Of a stretch of 64,000 nucleotides of DNA, positions 42,152-53,214 are shown in pieces (within the stretch, counting starts at the first letter, position 1; each line of letters begins with the position of its first letter). Position numbers and translations under genes: made by a program. Below the pieces are notes generated by a model that saw nothing but the letters and a program-made list of their open reading frames with translations, did not search any database and was not told where the DNA came from. Source of the stretch: JBPESP01 sp051710585 (lineage in GTDB: Bacteria; Pseudomonadota; Gammaproteobacteria; Enterobacterales; Enterobacteriaceae); the NCBI GenBank assembly GCA_051710585.1, contig JBPESP010000003.1:124001-188000 (forward strand), in the 5' to 3' direction.

Positions 42152-43756
42152 ATATTCGGAGATATCCGCCGCCTATCTGATTATTCGCGTTATGCTCAAC
42201 TACGGACTGGATGAGTTTATCCAGAATACAGTTTACTCTGCCGCTGCGGTTAGGACGCAATTTACTATTCTGGATGCCAAACGACCATTCACAACGCATA
42301 CTGGGCGAACGTTTACGCTTGGCGTTGCAGGAACCGAGTCCAGTGTGGATCAAGTTTAGCCAGATACTTTCAACTCACCGCGATCTGTTTCTACCGCCTA
42401 TCGCCGATCAACTAGCAATGCTGCAATATCGAGTACAGCCTTTTGATGGCGCTTTAGCTCGCGCACATATTGAGCGTTCTATGGGGCAACAGCTGGAAGC
42501 CTGGTTTGATGATTTTCAGCAGGAAGCACTGGCTTCTGCCTCTATTACCCAGGTACATACCACCCAGCTAAAAAACGATCAAGAGATGGTAATCAAAGTG
42601 ATCCGCCAAGATATTTTACCAATGATCAAGGTCTTGATATGCGTCTGATGTACCGACTGGCTAGTTGGATGCCATATTTACTTCCAGATATTCGACGTCT
42701 TCTGCCGGTTGAGGTTGTACTGAAACATGAAAAGACGCCGCTCTATGAGCTAAACTTACTACGTGAAGCGGCCAATGCTATCCAGTTGCGACGTAATTTT
42801 ACGGTAGCTCGATACTGTATATCCCAGAGGTTTATCCAAACTACTGCAGTGAAACCATGATAGTAATAGAGCGAATCTATGGCGTACCGATTAATGATGT
42901 CTTTGCGCTGAAGGAACAGGGCACCAAATATGAAACTATTAGCGGAACGTGGGATGCAAGTTTTTACTCAGGTTTTCCGTGATAGTTTTTCATGGCGATA
43001 TGCATTCCAGTGACCTTTTTTCAATTGTAAACATCCCGATAACTTGCAGTATATCAGCATTGATTATGGTATAGTTGGATCGTTAAATAAAAAAAGATAA
43101 GCGCTATATGACGGAAAATTTTATCGCCTTTTTAACCGCGATTATCATAAAGTAGCACAGCTGCACATGGACTCCAGCTGGGTGACGCCAGGTACGAATG
43201 TCGAATATTTCGAGTTTGCTATTCGCACCATTTGTGGCCTATTTTGAAAAGCCACTTTCGGAAATTTCTTTTTAGCACATGCTATTGAGTTTCTTTGAAA
43301 TCGCACAACAGTTTGATATGGAAGTGCAATCGCAGCTCATATTACTACAAAAAACGCTATTATATATTGAAGGTGTCTGGCGCCAACTTTAGCTAAATTT
43401 ATAGAAAACAGCTAAGCCTTTTCTGGAAAAGTAGATAAAAGATCAGGTGGATTTATCAGCCATTCTGCGCGCACTCAAGGAAAAGGGGCCCTATTGGGTA
43501 TAAAGTTACCCGAACTTATTTACGACAGCCCAAAGCAATAGCGCCTGTTACAGAAAAGCATCGATTGCTTGATGATAAAATGCGGGTTTATCATACCTGC
43601 CAAAACCAATCCCGTTTTCTATTTTGGATTTGTTCTACGCTATTGCTTAGCAGCGCATTTTTAATGACGCGCGGCGCTAATGGAGGATTCCTACCGGTAT
43701 GGCTTATGGCTGCCGGTATCGTCAGTTGGATTATCAGCCGGAACCGCACTTCCTAG
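42148..43756 (+). pseudogene. ubiB: ubiB remnant: ADCK-type ATPase of ubiquinone synthesis
   Basis: UbiB is a membrane-bound atypical kinase-like ATPase needed for ubiquinone synthesis. Long pieces survive in different frames: RIQFTLPLRLGRNLLFWMPN, GERLRLALQEPSPVWIKF (the KxGQ motif now KFSQ), DELASASI-type nucleotide loop as LASASITQVHT, ELNLLREAANAIQLRRNF, MKLLAERG, and the C-terminal membrane helices (FLPVWLMAAGIVSW). At least four frameshifts and several stops separate them. The span is about full length, so decay is recent compared with regions where nothing is readable. Confidence 0.93.
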
Positions 43757-43812
43757 CCGTCAGTAAAACTTTAACCCACGTTTTACCTTTTTGTGAGTTG
43801 TGAGGAAAAGTT

Positions 43813-44068
43813 ATGGGTGGTATTAGCATTATACAGTTACTGATCATTGCGACTATTGTGGTGGTATTCGCAGTAAGAAACTGCGTAGCCTAGGATCAGA
43901 TTTAGGCGCCTCAATTAAAGGCTTTTAAAATACATGAGTGAGGATGAGAACACGACATCAAAATCATCGGATAAATTCTCTCAAATTACTGATTTTACCA
44001 CGCCGCCTATTGAGCCACAAGCTAACCCGGCACATCTGAATGAAATTAAAAATAAAGAGCAGGTATAA
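43813..44068 (+). pseudogene. tatA: tatA remnant: Tat translocase pore subunit
   Basis: TatA forms the pore of the twin-arginine export machinery. The start MGGISIIQLLIIATIVVVF gives the membrane helix, then a one-base shift occurs just where the hinge (FGTKKL) should be. The other frame continues LRSLGSDLGASIKGF, followed by a stop, then SEDENTTSKSSDKF and a Lys-Glu-Gln-Val end before TAA, as in E. coli. The loss of frame at the hinge leaves only the membrane helix. Confidence 0.92.
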
Positions 44069-44071
44069 GTC

Positions 44072-44633
44072 GTGTTTAATATTGGATTTGGTGAGCTTAT
44101 GCTGGTATTCGTTATCGAACTGGTGGTGCTAGGTCCGGAACGGCTGCTGATCGCGGTTAGTACGACAATAAAGTGGATTAGGGGATACAATCTATAGCGT
44201 CAACAGTGCAAAAAAAAAGAATTAATACAGGAAATTACGTTACAAGAATTTCAGGACGACCCAAAAAGTCGAGAAGGATAGTAAAAAATAATCTGTTATC
44301 GAAGCTACAAGCGTCTATAAAGGAAGAGCTGAACCAGCCAGCGGAATCCATGAAGAAAGAATTTAAGGGTATCAATAGCGCGGTGATGGATCTAGTTAAG
44401 CCGCATACTATTTATAACCTACTGGTTACCAATTCTAAGATATTACATTGCGACGTGACGCCAGCAGAAGGCTATCATTAACCTGAAGCGATACCAAATG
44501 ACATAAAACACCAAAGTATTTGCGCCAACTGATTTCATCGCCAATTCGGCTACGCTGGCGCCGGGATCAGAAGAACCAAGAAGAAAACAGTAGCCGCCAC
44601 GGGGCGGATACTCTTATCTCCCCCACTGAATAA
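44072..44633 (+). pseudogene. tatB: tatB remnant: Tat substrate-receptor subunit
   Basis: TatB works with TatC as receptor for twin-arginine signal peptides. A GTG start at 44072 leads into FNIGFGELMLVFVIELVVLG, matching the membrane helix, with the conserved Glu and the Gly-Pro-Glu-Arg hinge still readable. A stop follows after about 33 codons (IRGYNL). Downstream, in another frame, KLQASIKEELNQPAESMKKE matches the amphipathic and C-terminal parts. The end near 44631 abuts tatC. Confidence 0.9.
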
Positions 44634-44646
44634 TGATCGCTAGTCT

Positions 44647-45411
44647 ATGCCTGTTAATGATACCCAACCACTAATTAGTCACTTAATCGAACTGTGCCAG
44701 CGTTTACTTTATTGCATCCTAAGTGTGTTAGTGGTCTTTTTAGCACTGATTTATTTTGCTAACGATATTTATCAACTGATATCTACCCCGCTTATCAAGC
44801 AGTTACCAGTGGGCACCAGCATGATTGCAACAGATGTCGCGTCACCGTTCTTTACGCCCATCAAATTGACAATCATTGTCTCAATATTTATATGCGTCCC
44901 ACTATTTCTCTACCAGGTATGGGCGTTCATTTCTCCCGCACTGTATAAGTATGAACGGCAGTTGATGATTCCACTATTGTTTTTCAGTACGCTGCTGTTT
45001 TATGCCGGTATAGCTTTCGCCTATTTCATTGTCTTCCCGCTGGCCTTTAGTTTTTTTGCCTATACCAACCCCGCGCGGAGTGTTGATTGCGACAGATATT
45101 AATAACTATCTCTATTTTATCATGGTATTATTTGTGGCATTTGGGGTATCGTTTGAAGTGCCAGTAGCAATCGTACTGCTGTGCTGGGTCAAGGTTATGA
45201 CGCTGGAGGATCTGCGCAAAAAAAACGGTCCTATATGTTCGTCGGAGCCTATATCATCGGTATGTTGCTGACGCCGCCGGATGTATTTTCCAAGACGTTA
45301 TTGGCAATACCAATATACCTACTGTTTGAAATTGGCGTTTTCTTCGCTCGCTTCTATATCGATAAAGGAGCAAAATGCACTGAGAAAAAGGCTAATCCCA
45401 AGGAAGACTAG
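44647..45411 (+). pseudogene. tatC: tatC remnant with two frameshifts
   Basis: TatC is the polytopic core of the Tat translocase. Nearly the whole protein can be read: DTQPLISHLIELCQRLL (the RKRLL-type N-terminal motif has CQRLL), IATDVASPFFTPIKL, YQVWAFISPALYKYER, then a shift near 45075; GVSFEVPVAIVLLCW, then a second shift in a run of eight A at about 45218-45226; and GMLLTPPDVFSKTLLAIP to the end. Apart from these two indels it looks fresh. With tatA and tatB broken, the pathway is surely lost. The A-run indel might in principle be rescued by polymerase slippage, but the first one would not. Confidence 0.93.
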
Positions 45412-46236
45412 CCTGAGTAATACCATTATGCGTCACTATGATATCCGTCGAGACAAGGGCAGTCTAAACCATAGACAAGCTGCTATGGCGTTATTTTTAA
45501 AGCTTTCTATGAAAAGAAGAGCAGGTAGTATAGCATAGCCTGCACTAATACAAGCTACTTTATTTTTATGAAATAGACGATTATCCAAGAAGCTATGATA
45601 GACCTATTTGTTTAATAAATTAAGCAACAGCATAGAGCGCGGCTTTCTTAGGTTCGGTATAAAATGGCCAGCAAGCCCTCAAAATACCAGCGAGTATCAA
45701 GATGTTATTGCCGGATAAAGCGCTCAGGATCAATTACGTTATAAAATTAAACTCGTTTAGATATTAGTAATTGGGGAAGGATAATTACCAGTCAGTAGCC
45801 AAAAAAAATGGCTTCCGAAACCACAGGTTATGTTGATGGTGCTAGTATGGATCTTTCCCGAATTAAATTTGATAAACAGATAGTTTATAGATGATGGTTC
45901 GCAAGTTTCTGTACGCCCGCCGGGATAATTTTCTCAATAGTAACTATTACCATCAAAAAACAGGCAAAACTCTATCGTTCCAGATCTGCTTTACTACGCA
46001 GTAATTGCCCGCGATTACAATAAAATAAATACTAACCTCCCATAATAAGAATTTTTCTATCTTATCGTGGTCTTAGCGATAGCAAAAACTATAATATATA
46101 GGCACTGGAAACACTGACTATTAGGTGGTCATAGTCATGGTGGCTTATTTTACCGCTCTTTGATAAAAAAACCTGCAAGGCTGATAAACAGATCTTATAA
46201 TGGAAGCTAAATAACGTTCTTGATATAGCTATATCT
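45412..46236. other. Decayed DNA between tatC and ubiD
   Basis: E. coli has tatD and rfaH here. I cannot align either with confidence. A short frame after 45429 (MRHYDIRRDKGSLNHRQAA) has no sure match. Confidence 0.4.
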
Positions 46237-47725
46237 ATGAAATATAGTGAGTTACGCAACTTCCTCGTTCTATTGGCGCTGCGGGGGAATTAAAAGGAAT
46301 CAGCTTACCCATCAATCCCTATCTGAAAATGACGGAAATTCCTGACCGTATGCTGCACGCCGGCGGGTACAACCCCTACTGTTTGAAAACCTGAAAGGAT
46401 ATACCATGCCGCTTCTGTGCAACTTATTCGGCACCCCCTGAACGGGGGGCACTTGGTATATGTTGGTCAGGAAAGCATTAACACTTTACACAACGTAGGA
46501 AAATTACTGGCTTTTTAAAAGATCCTGGGCCTCTTAAAGATTTTCGAGATTTGCTAGATAAAGCTTCAAAATTTCGACAGGTGTTGCATATACCGACAAA
46601 ACGGATAAACTCTGCTCCCTGTCAGGAGAAAATATGACAGGGAGAGAATGTAGATCTTAGGCGTATTCCGGTTATACATTTTTAGCCCAGCTATGCCTGC
46701 CACTTATCACTTGAGGGGGCTTATGATTATTTGCGACCAGATAAGGAAAGGGAAAATCTTGGTATTATCGCTTGCAGGTATTAAAACAAGGTGATTATGC
46801 AGTGGCTCTCACACTGTGACGGTGCACTCAATTTCCAGAAATGGACGCAGAAAAAAAATCCTGGTCAACGCTTTCTGCTTGCTGTTGCACTCATCCCGAA
46901 CTAGCAACAATCTTAGCTGTAGCTGTAGTTACGCCGGTGCCAGAGACACTCTTTGAATACACTTTTGCAGGCTTGTTGCGGCGCAATAAGCCTGAGGTAG
47001 TAAAATGCATGTCCTGCGTTCGGACATACCGGCTAACGCTGGAATTGTACTGGAAGGCACCTGGAAGCAGGGAGTAGTGGTAGAAGGATCGTATGGCGAT
47101 CATACTAGCTATTATAATGAAACCGATACCTTCCTCCCGGTTTTTAGTATTACTCATATTACGCAGTGTTGTGATCCGCTGTACTACTCAACCTATACCG
47201 GTCGCCGCCAAATGAACCGACTATTATAGGTGAGGCTCTTAATGCAGTCTTCGTACCTATTTTGCAAAGCATTTTCCGGAAATCGTGGATTTCTATTTGC
47301 TATTGGAAGGGTATTTTCCTACTACTTAGCAGTAGTAGCTATCAAAAAAAACAATACATCGGTCATGCTAAGCGAGTGATGATGGGCATCTGGTCTTTCC
47401 TATATCAATTCATGTATAAAATTTATTTTAAAATGCAATTATTATATTAATGCACATAATTATAAAGACGTAATTTGGGCAAATGAGCACCTGAATAGAT
47501 CCAGCACATGATACTATTTTGATGGAAAATACACCAATAGATTATTTTGATTTCGCTTCACCGGTTTCTGGACTGGGCTCAAAATGGGTATGGACACGAT
47601 CAATAAATGGTATTGGGGACTCGTGTAAATAGGGTAAGCCGATTGAAATCAATCAGAAAGTGTGCGGGCGCGTTGATGCTATTTGGGACAAACTAGCTAT
47701 TCTGAAAATAGTCAGGAGTTCTAAT
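46237..47725 (+). pseudogene. ubiD: ubiD remnant: polyprenyl-hydroxybenzoate decarboxylase
   Basis: UbiD uses prenylated FMN to decarboxylate the ubiquinone precursor. Plus-strand pieces run in order over the full length: MKYSELRNFLVLL, MPLLCNLFGTP, VGKLLAF-like, VLHIPTKRINSAPCQ, GALNFQKW-like, TPVPETLFEYTFAGLLR, KPEVVKCMSC, EGSYGDHTSYYNETDTF, STYTGRR, GHAKRVMMGIWSFLYQFMY, ENTPIDYFDFASPVSGLGSK and DAIWDKLAIL. More than ten stops and shifts break it up. Position after tat and before fre repeats E. coli. Confidence 0.93.
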
Positions 47726-47799
47726 ATACTCACTGCTCGTAGCAATTTGCTTAATGACACACCAGAGATAGACTGCATGATATAATATTGGCTTTTTAA

Positions 47800-48450
47800 T
47801 GCCTCTTCATACGTGGATGCCATTGCTGATACACGTTTACCGCGTACGGCCGCCACCAAAATAGCTTTCCATTTCCATGCCGGTTAATATTATACACCTA
47901 ATAGTGATGAACGTGATAAACAACCTTCTCCCCTGTCGTTTAAACGTTCATGGAAACGGCGTTTATTGAATTGCATATCAGCGCTTTAGAATTCAATCTA
48001 AATGTGATGACGGTTTTGTAGACTACTTTCTGGAAGAAAGAGAGTCATTGTCAAAGTTCCGTAAACCGCAGGTTCGTGACATGAGGATACCCCCACCCTT
48101 CAAAGCATTTTGATCACCAAAACACCGGTTTATTTTACGCATGTTCTATTTTATAAACAGTCCTATTACGTCAGTCAAAGCAAAAGTAGCGATATACCAG
48201 GGCGAAAGAGATCATTTTATAATTTAAGCAAACTGTAGGCAGTATACCCTACAACATTCCTAATTGTTTGTGATGTATATCCTTGTGAATAATCCAATAA
48301 TAGACTAGCATGGCCGTTCTAATATCACTATGCTGATAGCAGTGATGCAGGACTGTTTTTTTCTGAAGCCCTACGATATTAATATCGTAGTATGGCGCTT
48401 TAAAATGACAAAAAAATCACCCGCAGAACGTTTACACGCCGAGTTTAGAG
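47800..48450 (+). pseudogene. fre: fre remnant: NAD(P)H-flavin reductase
   Basis: Fre reduces free flavins and ferric chelates. VDAIADT and AFHFHAG match the N-terminal VEAITDT and AFSFRAG; DERDKQP matches the flavin-site DERDKRP; FIELHISALEFNLN matches FIELHIGASEINLY; near the end MLIAVMQDC, then YDINIVVWRFKMTKKSPAERLHAE, match the Rossmann part (VLTAVLQDH, YDIYIAGRFEM). Frames change several times. A 20-bp perfect palindrome lies on the YDINI codons. Confidence 0.82.
48371..48390. repeat. 20-bp perfect palindrome in the fre fossil
   Basis: CTACGATATT followed directly by its exact complement. It covers codons that still read YDINI in the fre remnant (YDIYI in E. coli), so a few base changes have turned coding sequence into a perfect palindrome. 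Confidence 0.9.
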
Positions 48451-49890
48451 ATATAGTATATCAAATTTTTAGTAACACTTTCGTTTTATCTAAACTAGGC
48501 CTCTCCACACCAACGCCGCCACTCATACATCGGCAAGGAGCTATTTCAAGCAGAATACCTATAGTAATACTCGTTAATTAAATTACACATATAGCATGAA
48601 TATGTAAACGTTTTCTTTGTTATAGCGGGATCGTATCGCCATAATCCGACAACGCATCCAGGGAAAACCCTTGTATATATTACAGCGCCAACAGTTAAAA
48701 AAATACTGATACATCCAAGCAAGCTGCTTATCTGCTTTCTTTATTATCAGAACTACCCAACTCATTTAATGTCAATCCACAGTTTAAAGTCTGCTTTCTG
48801 GTTACCTTCGTGTCGTACTGTTAGCTGTCTCGGTTGACAGTATTAACAAGGCAAAACTTTGGTAGTAAGTTGCAATATATTATTGGGAATTTATAGAACC
48901 GTTACCGAACAGGTTTTGAACACAAAATGTGGAGATTATTGTCCCTCTTACTTTTTCAGATGAAATTACTGTGTTGTTACCGCTGTACGTTGATGGCACC
49001 TATATGGGATCCTAACTGCAGCAGACAATCTCTACTTGGGATAGAACATAAATTCTATCAACTTGTAACCGATACTATATTATCAGCAAACCTGTAATAC
49101 CGATTATGAACTAGCATGAATGCCTAAAGCGTAAAATCAGCAGTAAATGCTCATCCGGCGATATTAAAGAGACTGTCTTTTTTCGGCATGTACGATTTGA
49201 TATTAAAATTACTCATTTCAGCCCTTGTGACTACCGCAATACCGATGTTTCCTTTAAAAATATTATGCTATTAATTAATATATGGTAGTTTTCATGAAAA
49301 TTGAATAGACCACAGCGCACGCCAAAAAATATAATGAGTTCATATAGTTATGCCAGTACTGAATATAATAGTTTAGACTGCAAACCTGATCCTTACATAT
49401 GCAATGCAAAATACGGTAACTTCGCTGCGCTTATCGCGGCAATAAGTAATGTAAGAAGTAGGCGCTATCAGCGCTATCAACGTTAGTGTTAAATATATCG
49501 ATTATTATCTTTAAATACACGGTATAATCATTAATTATTCGGCCTATTGGCCTGAATCTATCTGGATAGTGCGTGCAGGATTTTACGGAAAGTTTTTTTA
49601 CACGCAGTCTATTGAACTTTTACTGTGTTTGCTTTTTTTAATTTTCGTTAAAAATAAATTAAGATATTTCGAAGAATTTTTTTCATCATAATATTTCGAC
49701 ATTATCATAATTGCTGGCGAAATTTTGAATTTTATATATTTATTTTGTACAATTGCCACTGTTGTGATGATACGCACTTTGATTCTTTAGTGTTGTTGAT
49801 GTATACATCAACAGCCTTAAAGGATGAAATCAGGCATTTAAAAAGTTTTTACATGGCAACCACCCGTCGAGTTTACCACTGACAGCATCC
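48451..49890. other. Decayed DNA between fre and trkH
   Basis: E. coli has fadA, fadB, pepQ and yigZ here, about 5 kb, so most of it has been deleted. I cannot identify any of them, nor the first part of trkH. A plus-strand piece at about 48930-49010 (IIVPLTFSDEITVLLPLYV) looks protein-like but is unassigned. Confidence 0.4.
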
Positions 49891-49899
49891 TCCATTGGC

Positions 49900-50225
49900 C
49901 TTTATTCCTACCAATATAGTCCTTGTATTCAGCGTTTATCGGCGGGGGATGGCTCTCTACAGGAGAGCAGGTTAAAAGTAACCTACATTACGCTAGCATT
50001 CATCCTCAATATCCTGGCAGTAGAATCTATAGCAGCGTTGATAACTTTTCCGCTTGCACGATTCAGGAAAGGACGGCAACGTTAAACAATCTCTGGCCAT
50101 CTCATCTGGCCATGATTACTTGCGTAATCATGGCCAATAACTTTACCTCTATGAACACACTAGCCAAAAGTGAATCCTCATCCTTAAAACGCTATTTAGC
50201 TACCTGTAGATATTCACTTTATTAG
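49900..50225 (+). pseudogene. trkH: trkH remnant: potassium uptake channel subunit
   Basis: TrkH is the membrane pore of the Trk potassium uptake system. One plus-strand frame still carries MYSAFIGGGWLSTGEQVK, matching CSAFIGGCAGSTGGGLKV at the third selectivity-filter region. VDNFSACTIQERTATLNNL matches VDDFSAFASVVATLNNLGPG, and NNFTSMNTLAKSE matches DNFTSMNPVAKW. Between the last two an extra block has created a perfect inverted repeat. About the first 1 kb of the gene is missing or unreadable. It precedes hemG, as in E. coli. Confidence 0.8.
50107..50136. repeat. 13-bp hairpin inside the trkH fossil
   Basis: Arms 50107-50119 and 50124-50136 are exact complements around TTGC. It lies where the trkH alignment has extra residues (LAMITCVIMA), as if a short stretch had been copied back in inverted orientation. 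Confidence 0.88.
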
Positions 50226-50298
50226 TCCCGTTTATGCCAATTTTTTTGGTTTAATTAATACAAAGTTTACCATAAAATAGTAATTCCCTATTTAAACC

Positions 50299-50790
50299 AT
50301 GATAATCAAATACAAAAAAATTGCCGAACAACTTCAGCCTATCTTACTATTTTCTGTAAGCATGATTTAGTAGATCTATATTTGGTAGAAGATATTTATC
50401 CACATAAATATCAACCAGTTGCAGTAGAATAGGAGCCGCTGTACGCTATGACCGCTTCCGCGGATATTAACCGCTTTATTACGCAATAGTTCGTTGGCTC
50501 CACAGTACTTCCCCAGCGCATTTATGCTATCAATTTAACGGCACGCAAAACCCTATATAATGCACCCCCTTGCCACTAATATGCTTAATAGTCCATAAAT
50601 TTTTAGCGAAAGCTCCTAGAGCCACAACCTTTATGCCGTATTTTCTAGTGTATTATGTTACCTGTGTTCTATCATTGGTTTGATCGGATAATGATACAAA
50701 TGATCATGCACATGACCGACAGTGAAACCGATTGCACCGAAGAAATTTAATATACTGATTAAAGTGAGCTTCTACTTCTTTGCTAGAGAT
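50299..50790 (+). pseudogene. hemG: hemG remnant: protoporphyrinogen oxidase
   Basis: HemG is the flavodoxin-like protoporphyrinogen IX oxidase of haem synthesis. Readable parts are YDRFRGY followed by stops, matching YDRVVIGASIRYGHY; PQRIYAINLTARKT, matching MPSAFYSVNLVARKP; and FYHWFDRIMIQMIMHMTDSETD, matching RYRWYDRFMIKLIMKMSGGETD. It lies between trkH and the rRNA operon, exactly as at the E. coli rrnA locus. Frames are interrupted at least three times. Confidence 0.85.
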
Positions 50791-51194
50791 TTAACGTAAT
50801 TAACCACTAAGGAGACGCTTCCAAATGCCTAATGTAACCCCTTTCTAAAAAACAATTGAAATTATTTTAGTTATTTATTTTTTTAAGGACCATAAATGGC
50901 CTATATTTCCCATTGACAGGAAATAGTCACTTTAATGCTGCGCCAACTCCACCAGAGTTGGGCGAAACCGGTACTGGTATGTAAATTTTACTCTACAGCG
51001 GAAAGATTCTAATACATGCCACCAACACAAGTCTAGGAACAAGCTACCAGCACTACTCATAATAATTTATAAGATAATCTATAATGGAACTCGCAGGACA
51101 ATTCGACATACCAAAATATCAAATATTGAAGAATGAAGAATGAAGAATGAATATTTATATAATACTAGTTTTAATTATTTGAGCATCAAAATTT
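50791..51194. other. Upstream region of the dead rRNA operon
   Basis: This is where tandem rrn promoters and an upstream activating region should lie. I cannot recognise a P1 or P2 consensus, nor the boxA antiterminator. A short triple repeat (TGAAGAA, 51127-51147) lies here. Confidence 0.45.
51127..51147. repeat. Three tandem copies of TGAAGAA
   Basis: Three identical 7-base copies lie about 50 bases before the 16S fossil. Small slippage array, no visible role. Confidence 0.9.
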
Positions 51195-52733
51195 TAATTG
51201 AAGAGTTTAATCATAGCTCAGATTGAGCGTTGGAGGAAGGCCTAAATATATGCAAGTCAAGCAGCAACGGAAAGAAGCTTTACTCTTTAGCAGTAGGCGG
51301 AGAACAGGTGAGAAATGTCTAGAGATTCTAGCCGATGATAAAGACATAACTACTCAGGGTAGTAACTAATACCGCATAAAAACGCAAGACCAAAGTAGGG
51401 TACCTTTAGGTCTCACACCATCGGATAAACATAAATGGAATTACCTAGTTATAAGGTAATAGTTCATATGGGCATAACAATCTTAACTGCCCTACGAAGA
51501 TAACCAGCCATACTGAAAAACTAAGACACGGTCCTGCCTTTTTTCGGAAAGGAGGAGTTAGAAGTATTGCACAATAGGGAATGGGAAACCCTAATACAGC
51601 CATGCCGTATGTAAAGAACACTTCCGGATTGTAAAACACTTTCAGTCAGAAGAAAAAATAATGTTAATAGTGTTATCTATCGATATATAGCTGTAGAAAG
51701 AAGGACTGGCTAACTCTATGCTAGCTGGTGCGATAATACGAAGGATGTGATGCCAAGCGTTAATTGGGAATTATTGGGCGTAAAACTTATATAGGTGGTC
51801 TGTTAAGTAACATACAATATCCTCAGAGTATAACCTGAGAATTGAATTTAAAACTGATAAATCAAAATCTCGTAGAATAGAATAGAATTCTAGATATAGC
51901 GATAACATGCGTAGAAATCTAAAGAAAAACAATAGCAAAGATTAGTGCCTAGATAAAGACTGACGTTAAAATACAAAAGCATGTGGATAAAATAGGATTA
52001 GATCCCCTGGTAGTATTTAATACTATAAACGATATAGATTTGAAAGTTATGGCTTTTAAGGTGTGGCTTTCAGAACCAGTGTGTTAAATCGACCACCTGG
52101 GAGTACCGGCCACAAAATTAGAACTTAAATTAATTAACGGGGCCCGCACAAGCAGTGGAACATGTAGCGTAATTCGATACAGCGCGAAAAAACCTTACCC
52201 ACTCTTCACACCTAGATAACTTAGCAAAAGATGCTTTAGTAACCTCAAGACAGCCGCTGCATAGATATTTTAGGTAATATTTAAAATATTAGGTTTTAAG
52301 TCCTGCAACAAACGCAACCCTTATCCTTTCCTACTAGTAATTCAGTTCGGTCAGATCTTGAAATAAAACTACTGGTGACAAATCAAAAAAAAGGTTATAA
52401 TGATGATATAAAATTATCATGGTCCTTACGAATAGAGCTAGACGTGCGCTATCATGTTAAATACAAAGAGAAGTGATCTAAAAAAAAGTCAGTGGAGCTT
52501 ATAAAGTAAATCGTAGTTCAAATTAAAATTGTAACTTAGCTCTGTAAAATCGAAACGGCTAGTAATATCGTGGATTAAACTCCATGTTTATAGACACCCG
52601 CTTATCGCAACATGCGAATAAATTTTAAAAGTAGATAGTTTAACTTGCTGGAAAATGCTTAGAACTTTATGAGTTATGATCGGGTAAAGTCATAAAATAA
52701 CCGTAGGAAAGCACCAATATATCATATTCCTTA
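51195..52733 (+). pseudogene. 16S rRNA pseudogene (rrs)
   Basis: The sequence follows an enterobacterial 16S gene end to end (about 1539 bases, close to 1542). It runs from TTGAAGAGTTTAATCAT through GGATTAGATCCCCTGGTAG and GGGGCCCGCACAAGC-AGTGG to the 3' domain. It carries hundreds of scattered changes, mostly G to A and C to T, plus indels. Functionally invariant sites are damaged: the 530 loop GCAGCCGCGGTAATAC reads GCTGGTGCGATAATAC; the decoding region GAAGTCGTAACAAGG reads AAAGTCATAAAATAAC; the anti-Shine-Dalgarno end GGATCACCTCCTTA reads ATATCATATTCCTTA. It therefore cannot make a working 30S subunit, and another rRNA copy must exist elsewhere in the genome. Confidence 0.93.
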
Positions 52734-52831
52734 GAAAGATGATATATTGAATGATGTGTCTGCAAAGACTATCTTATAATCTTTATAAGTACAAAACCAA
52801 TTAGCGTATTTTATATCGATTTTATACCTTT

Positions 52832-52911
52832 TCTCCTACTACTAATAGTCTAAGGTAGTATTCTCTTAAGATGCCATTAAGAAAATTTAAACCCTATAAT
52901 AAGAGCTACCA
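52832..52911 (+). pseudogene. Probable spacer tRNA-Glu pseudogene
   Basis: Between the 16S and 23S fossils a stretch aligns with tRNA-Glu(TTC): CTCCT for the acceptor CCCCT, AGTCTAAGG for the D-arm GTCTAGAGG, TTCTC near the anticodon, TTTAAACCC for the T-loop TTCGAATCCC, and a CTACCA end. Stems no longer pair well. The call rests on order and position in the spacer, and the alignment is weak in the anticodon arm. Confidence 0.45.
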
Positions 52912-53214
52912 CTTTGCTTAATTATTTTAGAGCGTATTTACATTTTAAATACGTACTGCAAAATTCTTTTTTTTAATAATCCGGAAATATAGCATATTTA
53001 AACACATATTAAAATGCAAAATTAGTCTATAAATCTTTACAGATGAAGTAAGCAAAGCCTGATATAACGCGCAAACGTTATCACTTTATTGCAATAGGCA
53101 GCTGTCGTCTCCGAGCAGCCTTCATAAACTACGCTGAACAAGGGAGTAAACGAACGGTGATAGAACAAACGCAAAGGCAGCCAAAAAAAGAAAATAAATA
53201 ACTCAAAGTTGTGA

